From NCBI GenBank assembly GCA_948099385.1, contig CANUEZ040000105.1:3467001-3531000 (forward strand): a stretch of DNA of 64,000 bases. The letters are read 5' to 3'. A program made the position numbers and the translations under genes. Shown here one piece after another: positions 20,099 to 30,310 of this stretch. The first letter of the stretch is position 1, and the number at the start of each line of letters is the position of its first letter. The DNA comes from Fasciola hepatica (lineage: Eukaryota > Platyhelminthes > Trematoda > Plagiorchiida > Fasciolidae). Under the pieces are notes generated by a model. It searched no databases, was not told the DNA's origin, and worked only from the letters and a program-made list of their open reading frames with translations.

Positions 20099-21860
20099 TT
20101 ACGAGTATGACTGAAAGAGATGATGCGGGCCTCGGTAGTAGTGGATATGGTGGGGGGTTCGGTAGTGGTGATAAAGGCGGTAATTCCAGCGAAGAATAGG
20201 GCAAGGATGGGGGTGGACCTCAGTTGTTCCACGGATTTGATGAGTTGAAGCCTGGGGGGGATAGTGTAAGGAAAGAGGGATGGGGAGGTGCTGTTTGGGA
20301 GAGTAGTTTGAAAGCGGGGAATATTCTCGGAGGGGGCCGGCATGAAAAAAGCGACCACGGATGAATGGCAGTACTAGACCAAGGGACGTGGACGAGTCTT
20401 GTGGGAGTGGGAAGATAGGCGAGGCACGGAGATGGTTCCCAGTGAGAGACTGGGTAACGGTTGAGGTATAGGGTAGTTGGTGTGGCGGATAATAATGTAA
20501 TGGAGCGGTGATTGGAGTGGGATAAGGTGGGTAAAAGTAGAGTGGAAATGATAAGGCAGTTAGCCGAGATGGAAAAGTAGGATTCATAACCACAAAAGAG
20601 GCTGGTAAAATTTCGCTCGACCGAGCCATTTCCTTATGGTTTGCGAGTGCATTATGTTGATGGGTCTTGTCCTTTTGGCGACGAAGTTTTAACTTCTGGG
20701 GTCAATCTGCGCTGACGGGTTGATCAGCAGTGGTGGCCTAGGTGGTAACAAGATACATTCTGGTGGAAATGGGTGAGTTCAGCAGGGCTGGTTTAGGGGC
20801 CTGGTTGAGTTATCAGAAATGCCAGGGGTAACGGGATGCATGGGAGTAGACGGAGGTGGGCTGATGGTGCAGTGGTTTTTAGGCATAGTTTAATAACCCG
20901 ACATAGAGCTAGTAGAAGGGATAGGGTCGTCTAGACTTGTGAAGAACATGAGCTCGCGGGTTGATGAGTCGGAGGAACCTTAATCAGTTTTGTGGATGCC
21001 GGGACGCTTGTTCCAGTCTGTAGATTTGCTTGGGCTATTCTGAACATTGGGGCGTTTGTCAGGTGGCTCACTGGGTGAGGAAATTGGCGTACTGTCTAAA
21101 TCTACGGTTGCATTGTGATCTGCAATAGATGGCAACATCGGGTGATGGCCATTGATAGGTGCACCGGAGTTTCGGGGCGGATTGCTGGTCGCACTTACAC
21201 CGGGGTTATTGTTCTGGGCATGACTTTTGTGCACCTCTCTTTGCAGTGGGGTCTTGTCAGGAAATATCTTGGAGCACTTGAAGCCGGTTTTGGCTACGAC
21301 TAACTATTGCCGGCTGAAAAAGATCTTGGCTAAAAATTCATTTGTAGACTGGAACAGCAGTGGACAGGTGGTGCGCAGGGAAGTTTTGCGCAGTCTAACA
21401 CAGTGGCACGGTTGTGAGCCAAGGTTGCAAGCACTTGATATCATATTTTTAGCAGCTGAGAGAGGTATTCGGTCTGGAACGTTAAACACAATCGTGTTGT
21501 TTGCCTTTTTTTATCCGTCTGAAGATTTCCGAGGCAATTGTGTCCACAAACTTCGTGCCCAGTAGTAAATTGGTTGAGGTATGGTGTGCTTGGTATTATG
21601 GCTTCAGTTGACCGATAATCAGATCATTGGGGTCAATTGGGGAGGAATAACTGCTAAGATTTTTGTTCATTTCCATAGTTTGTCTATTGGCATGTCCAAG
21701 GGTATCTACCAGAGAGCCTGGACAGTTATCCGGTAAGTTTTGGACTTCAGCTGTCTTGCGACGGCGGTTGCTGACAGTGATGTTTGGTCGGCCGGGAGGA
21801 TATGTAGGCATATCTATAGTGGTAAGGATACGAATGGCCAATCGGATAAGATGTGGCAAT
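20099..21860 (-). pseudogene. LINE-B1 ORF1 remnant, proline-rich
   Basis: Several short frames on the minus strand. Near 21,489 'MFNVPDRIPLSAAKNMISSA' matches B2 'VFNIPDRTSFPLTKLAI' at about 43,885, the conserved RNA-binding-like start of many LINE ORF1 proteins. It is followed by proline- and serine-rich sequence to about 20,100. ORF1 proteins bind the LINE RNA. Many stops; non-functional. Confidence 0.7.
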
Positions 21861-21960
21861 ATGCGGGGGTTGGAAAGCTATACAAAGGCAGGGGATTAAG
21901 TACAGAGTATTGCCAATATATGTAAGCCTTGGGGTGAGAGTGCTCGCCATGGAAGGTCAA

Positions 21961-22384
21961 TATCGGCGGAACTAACTATGTATCAGTCGTTAAGCTAAAA
22001 ACTGCAAGCAGTTTCTATGGATGGTGCTGTTTGTAAGTTTCTGTATGTATTACGCAAGTAAAGACGGCTTTAGTCACTTCACTAAAGGGATTCCCTGAGA
22101 GGTATCTTGGAATCTTCTAGCGTTTTTTGACTGAGACTGATGTTTCGCTTAGCTCCTACCCTAAGAGCAGTTCGAATATCACTTTTGTATGTATTTTTTA
22201 ACACCCGGGGGTCCCAGGGAACAGTGTTCAGAAAAAAATTGCTTGATTTTTTCTGGGTCGGACAACGGCCCTTAGAGCTACAGTTTTAGGTATTATCCTA
22301 GATAGCTTAATAAAACTATACCGATAACAGCGAGAGAGCTAAGTGGTGTAAGGAAGAACGACAGTGCCGAATTGGTATAAAGCA
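21961..22384. other. LINE-B1 5' flank or 5' UTR, with shared motif
   Basis: No coding signal. The block 22,350-22,384 resembles 7,239-7,272 at the other side of LINE-B1. Whether this stretch is LINE-B 5' UTR or target DNA cannot be decided here. Confidence 0.4.
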
Positions 22385-22530
22385 GTGCCGGTAATAGCCA
22401 CGGCCATTTGAGCACCCTGAATTCTTTCTCTGGTATGCACACAAGTTATCCACCCAACTTTGCATAGTGTATTTCGTTGAACCCTCGCTAAAAGTAGGCC
22501 TCATTGCACATTGACTGCAATTCCATTTTT
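22385..22530 (-). mobile_element. LINE-A 3' UTR fragment (A6)
   Basis: Matches the 3' UTR of A5 (24,785-24,960), including a shared GGTATGCACACAAGTTATCC. There is no tail and no coding part, so it is a short truncated relic. Confidence 0.65.
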
Positions 22531-22865
22531 AAAGGAAGTAGTGTGGCTAGTAGAGAATCGAGTGTCCAGGCAATTGTGTTGCCGGTGCGTTTCATTAGCA
22601 CCCGAAACCGTTTTTGAGATAGAAGCAGATTGAGGTTCAGGTTCAGACTGGTTCCAGGGCTGCACGGCAGACAGCTACATGCATCCAGTTGATTGCACGG
22701 TGGGCTCCGCGGACCCATTGGAGCTGCGACAATACAAGGGACAAATTTCTCGAGCTTCAGCTCCTGCATCCACTGATATTGTACAATTCACGGTTGGTAC
22801 CCTTGTACTACCGAGTGGACAGGCCCGTCGGTTAGATTAAGCAGAAAAAAGGCTGAGAGGGCAGA
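22531..22865 (-). mobile_element. LINE-A 3' UTR fragment (A7) plus unassigned flank
   Basis: The part from about 22,535 to 22,620 matches the A1 3' UTR (1,936-2,015). The rest, to the tail of A4, has no clear match. Confidence 0.5.
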
Positions 22866-22884
22866 TCAGTTCAGTTCAGTTCAG
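22866..22884 (-). repeat. LINE-A4 3' tail, (TGAAC)n
   Basis: Nearly four pentamer units, TTCAG on the plus strand. Confidence 0.8.
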
Positions 22885-22989
22885 CTTCCATGACTTGATG
22901 GAAGTGCTCCTGATCTTCCAGCTTTTTGCACCAAAGGCTTTGATCTCCAGATGTTTCGAATTTATGAATGGTCGTCTGATCTTTCCTAA

Positions 22990-23520
22990 CCACATCTTCC
23001 ACCGGTATTCTTATAGCCATGCCGTTTCTGGTACCGCTAGCTTGTTAGGCCACCCCTTATCAACACAGTTGGCACACCTGCGCATGTTCTGTGCTAAATC
23101 ATACTGTGCAGCCCAATTCTGGACTATGTCCAGGTCCCTGTGGGCTGATTCACAGTCGGCTACCCCGTCCATTTTCCAACATCGGTGAACCTAAAACGAG
23201 AGTTTTCTGGACCATCTTCTAATTTGCCTAAGTACATTAGAAATAGCTGGGGTTCAAGGAACTACACCTGGGGTACTCGAAAGCCTCCTGGAAATCCAGG
23301 TAAAAGACCCAAACTCGCTACCCTCCAATCGCCTTCCCTTGGTTGCTTTCTCCAAACAGCTCATGACAGCAGTCAGACACGAAAGTTTCTGCGTGAGTCC
23401 ATGCTGGGGTTTCCAAGATAGTCTGCTTCGTTTCAGGTGCAACATTATCCGGTCCCAAATGACCCCCCCAAAGACTTTCGGCACTATGGAAGCTATATTC
23501 ACTGGATGGCAGCTCTGCAA
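22990..23520 (-). pseudogene. LINE-A4 reverse transcriptase remnant
   Basis: Contains 'PVNIASIVPKVFGGVIWDRI' (motif 2 region), 'QHGLTQKLSCLTAVMSCLEK' (the QHGF...SCLT block), a decayed motif A near 23,270, and further on 'DLDIVQNWAAQYDLAQN' (motif D region). Motif B and the FADD box are gone. Not functional. Confidence 0.65.
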
Positions 23521-23640
23521 CCACCTCTACCGCCCCTTATGAGTATGGGGCGATTGTCGAACTTAACCGCTCCTCAGGTAAAACACTGGTTCTAAGTGAG
23601 GCGGTGAATAGTTTCGTCAGTGGTCCCACAGCGGCTGTAG

Positions 23641-23922
23641 CTAGTGTCTTAGGATCACCGGGTGGATACTATCCGGGCCCACAGCTTTGGTCTTCACTGG
23701 CAGCTTGATGCTGCATGTGATCTCATCTTCCCCTATAGTGTAGTCCTCCATCACCACTGTGGCCAGGGGAGAAACCTTTGGTCTTGTTAACCCACGGTCT
23801 TCCCTGTACACATTTTCGAAGAATCTACACAGTGAGTCAACTTTTTCTTTGTTTGTCTTCTCTGATCGTCGGCGAGCCCCCCCCCCCCCTTCCTCACTTA
23901 GCAGGCCGATCTTCGACTGCAC
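23641..23922 (-). pseudogene. LINE-A4 RT N-terminal region
   Basis: Contains 'CRFFENVYREDRG', 'YTIGEDEITCSIKLPVKTKA' and 'VGPDSIHPVILRH', the GPDGIHP block at the start of CR1-like RTs. Confidence 0.75.
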
Positions 23923-24100
23923 GTATCCTTAGTATACTTTGGGGTTAGTTTTCGTGTTCCCAACCAGTGCATCTGGTACTCCGTCTTTCACTCATCGTTA
24001 AATAGAGCGGTTCGTTTTCTAACAGCCAAATGCCGAAAGAGGCTGCTGTGCCCTTCTCCCACCCTGTGCATTTTAAACACAGCTGCTTTCTGGGATCTGC

Positions 24101-24690
24101 CTAATCTGCCTCAGGGCCTAAATTCCCTAGCCGCCCTCCGTCAGTGCAGTCGTATCGGCCGGCTTCTGCAGGCATGGCTCCTCCACCGACTCTCCCGTCC
24201 TCTTTATCCATCCCGACCGCCGTGAAGTTCTCTGGGGCGAGGAGGTTCAACTTCTCGTCCAGGTACAGCCACGTTTCCGTGACTGGGGTACCGTTCATCG
24301 TGTGCATGTGCGTCCGATGCTAGCTCCATTTATTTTCTATACTCCCCGCCTTTGTATGGGCATTTTGCATGGCAGTCATCCACCTTTGACGCCATTGTCG
24401 AAGGGCGACAGTATAAAGCTTGGTTTCTAGTTCAGAGCATCCTTCCAGTTTTCCAACCGGAAGCCACGGTTTCCCCCTGATAGTGGATCGCTGGGGTACT
24501 ACCCTGCAATAGCCCCTGGCCATACATCCCAGGAAGACTAGTTCCCCGCTGGAGCGTTGAGAACCGCTGACTCTGATCCCACCAATTCACCTCAGAGTTA
24601 CTCTCGATGAGGTAGCTGAGATATTGACACTTCCCTCCATGCTCTCCATGGATGGTGCCCGCCTGTCCAGATAGGGGCATCGGTAGGAGT
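24101..24690 (-). pseudogene. LINE-A4 ORF2 N-terminal and endonuclease start
   Basis: The segment 'VTETWLYLDEKLNLLAPENF' carries the catalytic Glu of the endonuclease. Upstream frames to about 24,680 are weakly similar to an ORF2 start and hold no clear domain. The GDFN and SDH parts are missing. Confidence 0.55.
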
Positions 24691-24701
24691 TTTCGAACAC
24701 A

Positions 24702-24784
24702 GTTCAGTTCAGTTCAGTTCAGTTCTGTTTGATTCGGTTCACTTCAGCTCATTTCAGTTCTATTCAGTTCAGTGCCTTTCAGTT
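24702..24784 (-). repeat. LINE-A5 3' tail, degenerate (TGAAC)n
   Basis: About 80 bp of TTCAG-like units on the plus strand, clean at the left, increasingly changed to the right. The longest such tail in the window. Confidence 0.8.
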
Positions 24785-25699
24785 TGCACAGGGCAGTTGA
24801 TGGCCACAGCCATTTAAGCATCTGGAGTTCTTTCGCTGGTATGCACACAAGTTATCCAACCGCCACTGCGCAGTGTATTTGGTTTACTGCCCATCAAAAG
24901 TAAAAGGGAGACGCAAGGCCTCGTCGCGCGTCAACTCCTAGCGAAGTAAGCATGGGCGGTCATAAAATCTGTAGTTTTTGAGTGATGGAATCCAAGGAAA
25001 AGAACGAAGAGAAGCTTTGCTTCCATAGACTTAGCAGTAGCTTTGGATGAAAAAGTTCAGTGTAAACCGGGTGTCATTCGGACCTCAGAGAATCAACCGT
25101 TAGTACAACCGGATAAGTGGAAAAGGACGACTTATGCCATGTTTCATCCTGAGTGGCTGTAGGCACTCCTATATTTTCGACTTTTCCGTGAGCTTCTAAG
25201 TCCCTCTGCGCAACACTTCTCTACTGGGCCGACGTTTTAGTCTATATAAACAAGCGAATTCTTCGAACTCCACCACTGAGCAACACGAAAACGTTGCCAA
25301 GGAATCCCATTCAGCCATGGTCTAGCTTTCGGATTTGGATTGCCTTGAAATTGCACCATCCAGATGTAGTGGTGGAGAACCAACCATTTTAGAGGCCTTA
25401 AAAGCATCCCCTAGCACTCGTCTCAAAGCCACCCTGATTCATTCGACTAACTGCTGCCAGACTTGACTAAGCTGAACGTTAGTCTATATAGGTCCAGTAT
25501 TGCTCACACCCCAGTTGCAAGGGTGGTGGGCAGTTGCGAATTTGTGCCATACCTCTTTTTTAGTCTTGGCTGTATGATATTCACCCCTTTGACTTTCACG
25601 TAAGCATTATCCCCCGCCTATCCTAGTTGTTGGTATCATCTTAGACATTTTGACATTGACGCACCTTGCCACATACAATGATCTGTACAGTACATGGAG

Positions 25700-26260
25700 G
25701 AGAAGCAGATGTGCTGTGTGCTAGAAATGAAGAAAAATGGAGAGGACAGGTGATACCCTATTAAAAAAATGAAGTTATGTTCCTTTAGCAGGTCGTCAGC
25801 CTAGAGAACCTTATCCCAGCAGTCATCCAGTCGTCGTTCAACACGAAGCTTCCGCTTTCTGCGACCACATGGAACGATAGTTTCTTCCGACTGTTTTTTG
25901 CGCTGTCAGGGGGGGGGGACGTGACCGAAAGTTCCTGGTGACCCAGGATTTCATACGCCTTTTTCGTACCTCCTGATCTTCCGGTTGTTGCTTAGACCTA
26001 ATAATGGCCTGTCAACTTCGGACAGGCAGGTGTTCTTTTTAAACATCTCAGTCAGGTCTCCTTATATAATTACTGCTTGGCCAGGATATGTCGATTGCTT
26101 TGAGACTTTCCCCGTGGATCTTCTCCCACAGACCAACAACCGTCTGAGCAAATCGTGTGTTGATTGTTTCCAACAGCTGCTTGCCCCTAACCCGTTTCGG
26201 TATCCGGGCCCGAACACAGAGTTCCAGGTGGAGGAATACATGCTTTTTGTAAAGCGGTAA
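25700..26260 (-). pseudogene. LINE-A5 post-RT region
   Basis: Contains 'PLYKKHVFLHLELCVRARIP' followed by a 'TVVGLWEKIHGESLKAIDI' segment in alternating frames, matching the conserved segment after the RT in LINE-A/LINE-C. Stops throughout. Confidence 0.5.
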
Positions 26261-26299
26261 AAGCTTTTTGAAGTCCCGGGACCCGACAGTCCGACTCGG

Positions 26300-27200
26300 T
26301 TAAAAAATCGACCTGTTACACTTGGCTGCTGGAGGAAGACACTGTTGGGTGGGCTTGAATGTTTCGTTTCCTTGGAAGCGAAGGTCTTTTACGACATCAT
26401 CGGCCTTGTGTACCCAGGGAGAACCCCCAAGGAAGTGCCGGGTATCTCTTGATCCCCCGCCCTGCGGCATCCGTCTGCACTTACATCTGTCAGGAGGGGC
26501 TCCCACTTTTGGTTTCACTCTGGTGTTCTGCCCAGGTCCTGTTAAGACTGTTGCCATAGGGTCACAAGATCACTCGCAAACAGGAGAGCAGTATACCTAA
26601 AATCCTCATAAGGTCATTTTATGTATCAGGGAAAAACAGGGGCCATAGAACCGACCCATTCAGCACCCCACGGCATGCCCTGACTGCTCCGGACGTTGCT
26701 TCCTCAGCCAGAACTCGAGACGTTCTACCAGTGAAATACGATCCAGTCCAGTCCAGCGCCCCTCGGGCAATTTCTATGTCCCGCAGTTTGTGCATCGGCG
26801 GCCCGTGATTTGCCAAGAAAGAAGGCCATCTGGAAGTCCAGGCAACACACACCAACTAGTTCCCCTATGTCCAGTCTGTTGGTCACTTGGTCCATAAATG
26901 TTGAAATGATGGTTAAATACGACTTCCTTAAAAATCGGTGCCGCCCTACGGTAATTATCTTGTGGTGTTCCGTATGCCTCGTGCTCTTATGCTTGACTGC
27001 TGTCTGAAGTCCCGTAAGTACCACCGAGAGCGGGTCCGCGGGCCTGTTTGTGGGTGTAAATTCCTCCTTGCCTCCGTTGTGGATGGGCATCGCTCCGGCT
27101 TCGAACAAGCCAAACTGTGGATTGGACGAGGCCAATGGCCTTCTGAAGACATGTTCTGCTGATTCAAAAATTGTGAGTGCAAACGGGAGTGGCACGGGGG
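26300..27200 (-). pseudogene. LINE-A5 reverse transcriptase remnant
   Basis: Shifted frames hold, in order, 'AMPIHNGGKEEFTPTNRPAD' (motif 2 region), 'FMDQVTNRLDIGELVGVCCL' leading into motif A ('LDFQMAFF'), 'GVLNGSVLWPLFF' (motif B, VPQ lost) and 'DLRFQGNETFKPTQQC' (post-catalytic region). The FADD box is not recognisable. Non-functional. Confidence 0.75.
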
Positions 27201-27205
27201 GGGTG
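27201..27205. repeat. Target site duplication GGGTG (left) of the solo LTR
   Basis: Directly outside the solo LTR; repeated at 27,579-27,583. The left copy lies in a G run, which weakens it slightly. Confidence 0.7.
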
Positions 27206-27578
27206 AGTAACAACCTTTTGAGCAGTACGTAGCCGAATTCAAACGAATCCCAAAACCAAAACACCAAGGATCCATAGATTCTGCAATACTGGGTTATTAA
27301 ATGAGCAATAACATCAAACATATACAAACCTCAATTATACCATCGCACAGACTTAGAAAACGAGAACCAAGCTTACAGAGTGCGAGAGACAATCACGTGC
27401 GTCATGCAGGTCCAAGATGGGACGTGGCAAGGTAGTGCTTTGGACGCTAACGAACAGAGGTGGGGCCATAGGAACACAGAGTGTACGGAAACCACGCAAA
27501 TGGTGTGTGTGGGAGAGTAATACCACGAAATGCGAATTCGTAGCATCTTTGGAAATTTTTCTACAAACGATCGTTACG
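27206..27578 (-). mobile_element. BEL/Pao solo LTR, old
   Basis: 373 bp, similar along its whole length to the 379-bp LTR of copy 1, for example around 27,292-27,335 against 15,931-15,975 (runs such as ATATACAAACCTCAAT are shared). It has no internal region and carries a matching 5-bp target duplication, so it is a product of recombination between the two LTRs of a former full element. Its divergence shows a much older insertion than copies 1 and 2. It splits the LINE-A5 RT just after the DGIHP motif. Confidence 0.85.
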
Positions 27579-27583
27579 GGGTG
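27579..27583. repeat. Target site duplication GGGTG (right) of the solo LTR
   Basis: Identical to 27,201-27,205. Confidence 0.7.
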
Positions 27584-27790
27584 AATCCCATCACTGTAAT
27601 CAAATAATAGCTTGCTCCACTTCCATGAATTCGATACGGATTTCTTCCCTGGGGAAAAGCCACATAATCCAGTTAGTGGTGGAAGGTTTCCGGAGTCTGC
27701 GACGTGGTTCAGCGTGGTGAACTCTTCGAGTCCTTCAGATGCGTTGAGCGCACGTTTAACCTGCCCATTCATCACCTTCCCCACAGCCAC
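27584..27790 (-). pseudogene. LINE-A5 RT N-terminal remnant
   Basis: Holds 'LLFDYSDGIHPVTI', the GPDGIHP block interrupted by the solo LTR. Upstream residues have no clear match. Confidence 0.6.
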
Positions 27791-28199
27791 ATGCGGCAGG
27801 ACCTTAGACTGCTCATAATTGTATTAGTCCCTGGGGCATTTTGTAACACTTTGTGCTAACCTCGCATCTTACTTCACCTGACAGGGTCTTTGCATCCTTA
27901 GAGCATGTTCGCGGGCCCTGAGAATCTGCAGGGAGCGAAGGTGACCCCTTACGCCGCGCAAACTTCACCATGGAATCTCGTGGCCCACCCGCGCCTTTTC
28001 AGCCCTGCCGACCAATCAAGGTGAGCAGCTTCTAGCCTTTCTCATAAGAGCCGCATTTAGCTAACTTATATTGGCCGCCACTCATCCTATGTCGTGTGTA
28101 CTCTCCGCTGCCACACAGTGCCTGGTAGCCGACTCTCCATGCGTTCTTTCTTTGTTATCGGGGGACTACCGAGGGATTCCCCCGAAAATAGACCCAATC

Positions 28200-28512
28200 A
28201 CACCATGATCAACCCTGACCACCGTGGCAGTTACCTCTAGCTCATCCGGTGAACGAGAGGTCTAGAAGTCTGACTGTCTGCAATATTATCCACCGGAATT
28301 TCTTGTCTGTGTTGCATCTGCATGAACCTGCACACCAGCCCCATCAAAAGATCGCCACATCCACTTCTCAGTGCTCACTGACCCCCAATTTGAACCTTCG
28401 GTGGGTTGAAGTCACCAACAGGCACAAATCTATCAGGTAGGGAAGCCGTCCCATTCAAAAGCTCTGGTAGCATGGAGCCTTCATTGGGAGATAGGGGTGC
28501 AGAACCGTATTG
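28200..28512 (-). pseudogene. LINE-A5 endonuclease remnant
   Basis: Contains 'YGSAPLSPNEGSMLPELL' and 'LPDRFVPVGDFNPPKV', where GDFN is the metal/phosphate-site motif of APE-type LINE endonucleases. It is cut at its 5' side at about 28,512 by the 3' tail of a LINE-B copy. Confidence 0.75.
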
Positions 28513-30310
28513 CTGATGATAATAATGATAATGGTTCATTTCGGAGAAGCGGCCGTGCACATTCAGATGATGCAAATGACGGGGGAGACAGGGATTCAAT
28601 GAGGCTAATGAAGATATGTGCACACGAAAAAAGTACAGAGAAAGTTAGAATGGTCTCAAATGATAATAAAGCCCGGCCAAATAGAAACTCAAAGTCCGAT
28701 GATCAGGTCGCCTGGTGCAGTACGAAATCATTTTGAAGCTTGAGGTAAATGCAATAATGTTATCGAAAAAGATTGGCGCAACTGAGATGTGCAAAATAAT
28801 CAAAAAACATCTTGATCGTGTAATCTTCTCAAAAAGAGGAGATTGACACAAAGAAGGGGTATACGGTCATAATAAGACTGCAAAGAATGGCAGGGATGTG
28901 AATGAGGAACCCAAAGTGGACCAGTATGGAATGCCAGAAGCAAAGCTTAGAGCAACAGTGATAAATTATGTCGGTAAAATTTGTTGGCGGTGTGCTAACG
29001 GCACTGGCCATGTGGATGATAGCCAATGCATCCGGCGAAAAGAGAATGCCAAACTGAGGACGAAGAAAATGACGAAATGGGGGCAATCCGGACCGAGAAC
29101 GGATTACTTCGAGATAGAAGGGTTATGAAAGGTCAATATGTAGATAGAAATACGGTGATAAATCAATCTCGAGCATGTAGCTTTGGCAGTTATGGAGTCC
29201 TTTAGCGTGTAAGTGATGGAAGGTCGTATGAAGCACATGGAGGGTGGGTGTACCTCTGATAAGGCACCTTCCAATAGAGTGGTCATGTGACAACTATTAG
29301 GAAAAAAGCTGCTTCGATGTGATCTAGGAAGAAGACCTGAGATTGGATAGCAGTGTAGAACAAAAATAAATAGGACTGGTCGAGAAATGTGGTAGTAATG
29401 ACTTCTACAGATATATACACACAATTTGACATAATCAGATATATCAGGCAAATGACGAATCTAGGGACGGAAAGACTGCCAGAGTGAAGACGGGAGGGAT
29501 TGCCCGAGGGAAGGCTAGTTAGCGAATGGTCATAATGTAGTGAGCAGGCCCTGACGGACTGATATGAAAGGCAAAGTGGGTGATAAATCGATATAAGATC
29601 TGGAGCTAAAGGGATTAAAGAGTCAGTGGCATACAAGGGCGGTGATAGGGTAAGTAGAAGGTTACAGAATATCTTTTGGTGTCCATTTTTTTGATGGGAC
29701 ATGCACTAGCAACAGGCAGGCAGGCTATAGTAACAAAGACTCTTATACGAAGAACGGGGTTGGAGCTTCAGATTTAAAATAAAATAAACCACTCGACGAA
29801 CGTAGTGGCAAGGTTTGCCCGAAATATACTGACTGGGTTTTTTAAATGGGGAACAAAAGACACATCTGAAGGAGGAGAGAGACTGCCAGAATAAGTATGG
29901 GGAGGTTGCCGGAGAAACACTTTCGGGTGTTCGGCCAACTGATCACTTTATGCACATTAGGTGACAATGTGCCAACACAGAAAAGGCAGGTGGGGCAATA
30001 AAACAATCTGGGACGCACAGCCGTGGCGGTTGCGTAGGAGACTGGCACGCACAGTTGATGGAAGAGAATAAGGGATGCATCTGCACATCTACTGGTGATC
30101 GTCTCGATAGGTATCATGTGATAGCGACAGAGAAGAGAAGCTGCAGGATAGGCACTCCTCAAAGATGCACATGCGAAGAGGATATGGGGCTCCTCAAAAT
30201 TAGGATAAAGCGACGGAGGAGCTGCGCTTTGAGGAAATGGTGAACCCATGAAGACTGCGGTTTCGGTTGCACTCTCAAGCAGTTTTGGCCGATAATCACC
30301 CATTGTCATC
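28513..30310 (-). mobile_element. LINE-B copy 3 (B3), 3' UTR region
   Basis: Defined by its 3' end: an ATT/ATC-type run at 28,513-28,534 preceded on the minus strand by a block like the B1 and B2 ends (ACGGCCGCTTCTCCGAAATG then AACCATT). Body sequence to about 30,310 has no catalytic motif and is taken as 3' UTR by analogy with B1/B2; the upper limit is a guess. Confidence 0.5.

Larger units (their letters stand above)
7271..21960 (-). mobile_element. LINE-B copy 1 (B1), two-ORF CR1-like element split by a BEL/Pao insertion
   Basis: Minus-strand LINE about 7.9 kb long once the 6.72-kb BEL/Pao insertion and its duplicated target are removed. Order: ORF1 (about 21,860-20,100), endonuclease (19,972-19,455), linker (19,313-19,071), RT (19,110-17,312), and a very long 3' UTR (17,311-16,222 plus 9,496-7,314) ending in a conserved block and (ATT)n. 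B2 at 43.7-57.9 kb has the same order. ORFs are broken, so it is an old copy. The 5' limit is estimated from ORF1 similarity only. Confidence 0.85.
22866..24700 (-). mobile_element. LINE-A copy 4 (A4), diverged and lacking its 3' coding end
   Basis: Order on minus: ORF2 start (24,680-24,320), TETW-type endonuclease start (about 24,280), linker, RT start (23,922-23,641), RT (23,520-22,990) and a (TGAAC)n tail at 22,884-22,866. The endonuclease body is deleted, and the tail follows shortly after RT motif D with no C-terminal domain or known 3' UTR. More diverged than A1-A3. Confidence 0.72.
24701..28512 (-). mobile_element. LINE-A copy 5 (A5), old, with nested BEL/Pao solo LTR
   Basis: On the minus strand: endonuclease remnant (about 28,510-28,200), RT start (about 27,700-27,580), solo LTR (27,578-27,206), RT (27,200-26,300), post-RT segment (26,260-25,700), 3' UTR (to about 24,785) and a degenerate (TGAAC)n tail (24,784-24,702). 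Its tail touches the 5' end of A4. Heavy decay: frames change often and many stops are present. Confidence 0.75.

Noticed and set aside
20035..20629. Two overlapping minus frames with proline- and tyrosine-rich sequence
   Set aside because: They are parts of the decayed LINE-B ORF1 region and its shifted frames, not separate genes.
23878..23890. Poly-C run (and poly-G near 798 and 25,910) as special structures
   Set aside because: Short homopolymers in decayed LINE sequence, with no supporting context.
28829..29086. Hydrophobic minus-strand frame resembling membrane segments
   Set aside because: Short, motif-free and inside the presumed LINE-B3 3' UTR; hydrophobicity comes from T-rich sequence.
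29283..29702. Minus-strand frame of 139 codons
   Set aside because: No domain, T/C-rich composition and location in LINE-B3 UTR-like sequence.
29842..30309. Minus-strand frame of 155 codons, Cys/Ser/Ala rich
   Set aside because: No recognisable motif; could be ORF1-like, but nothing to support it.
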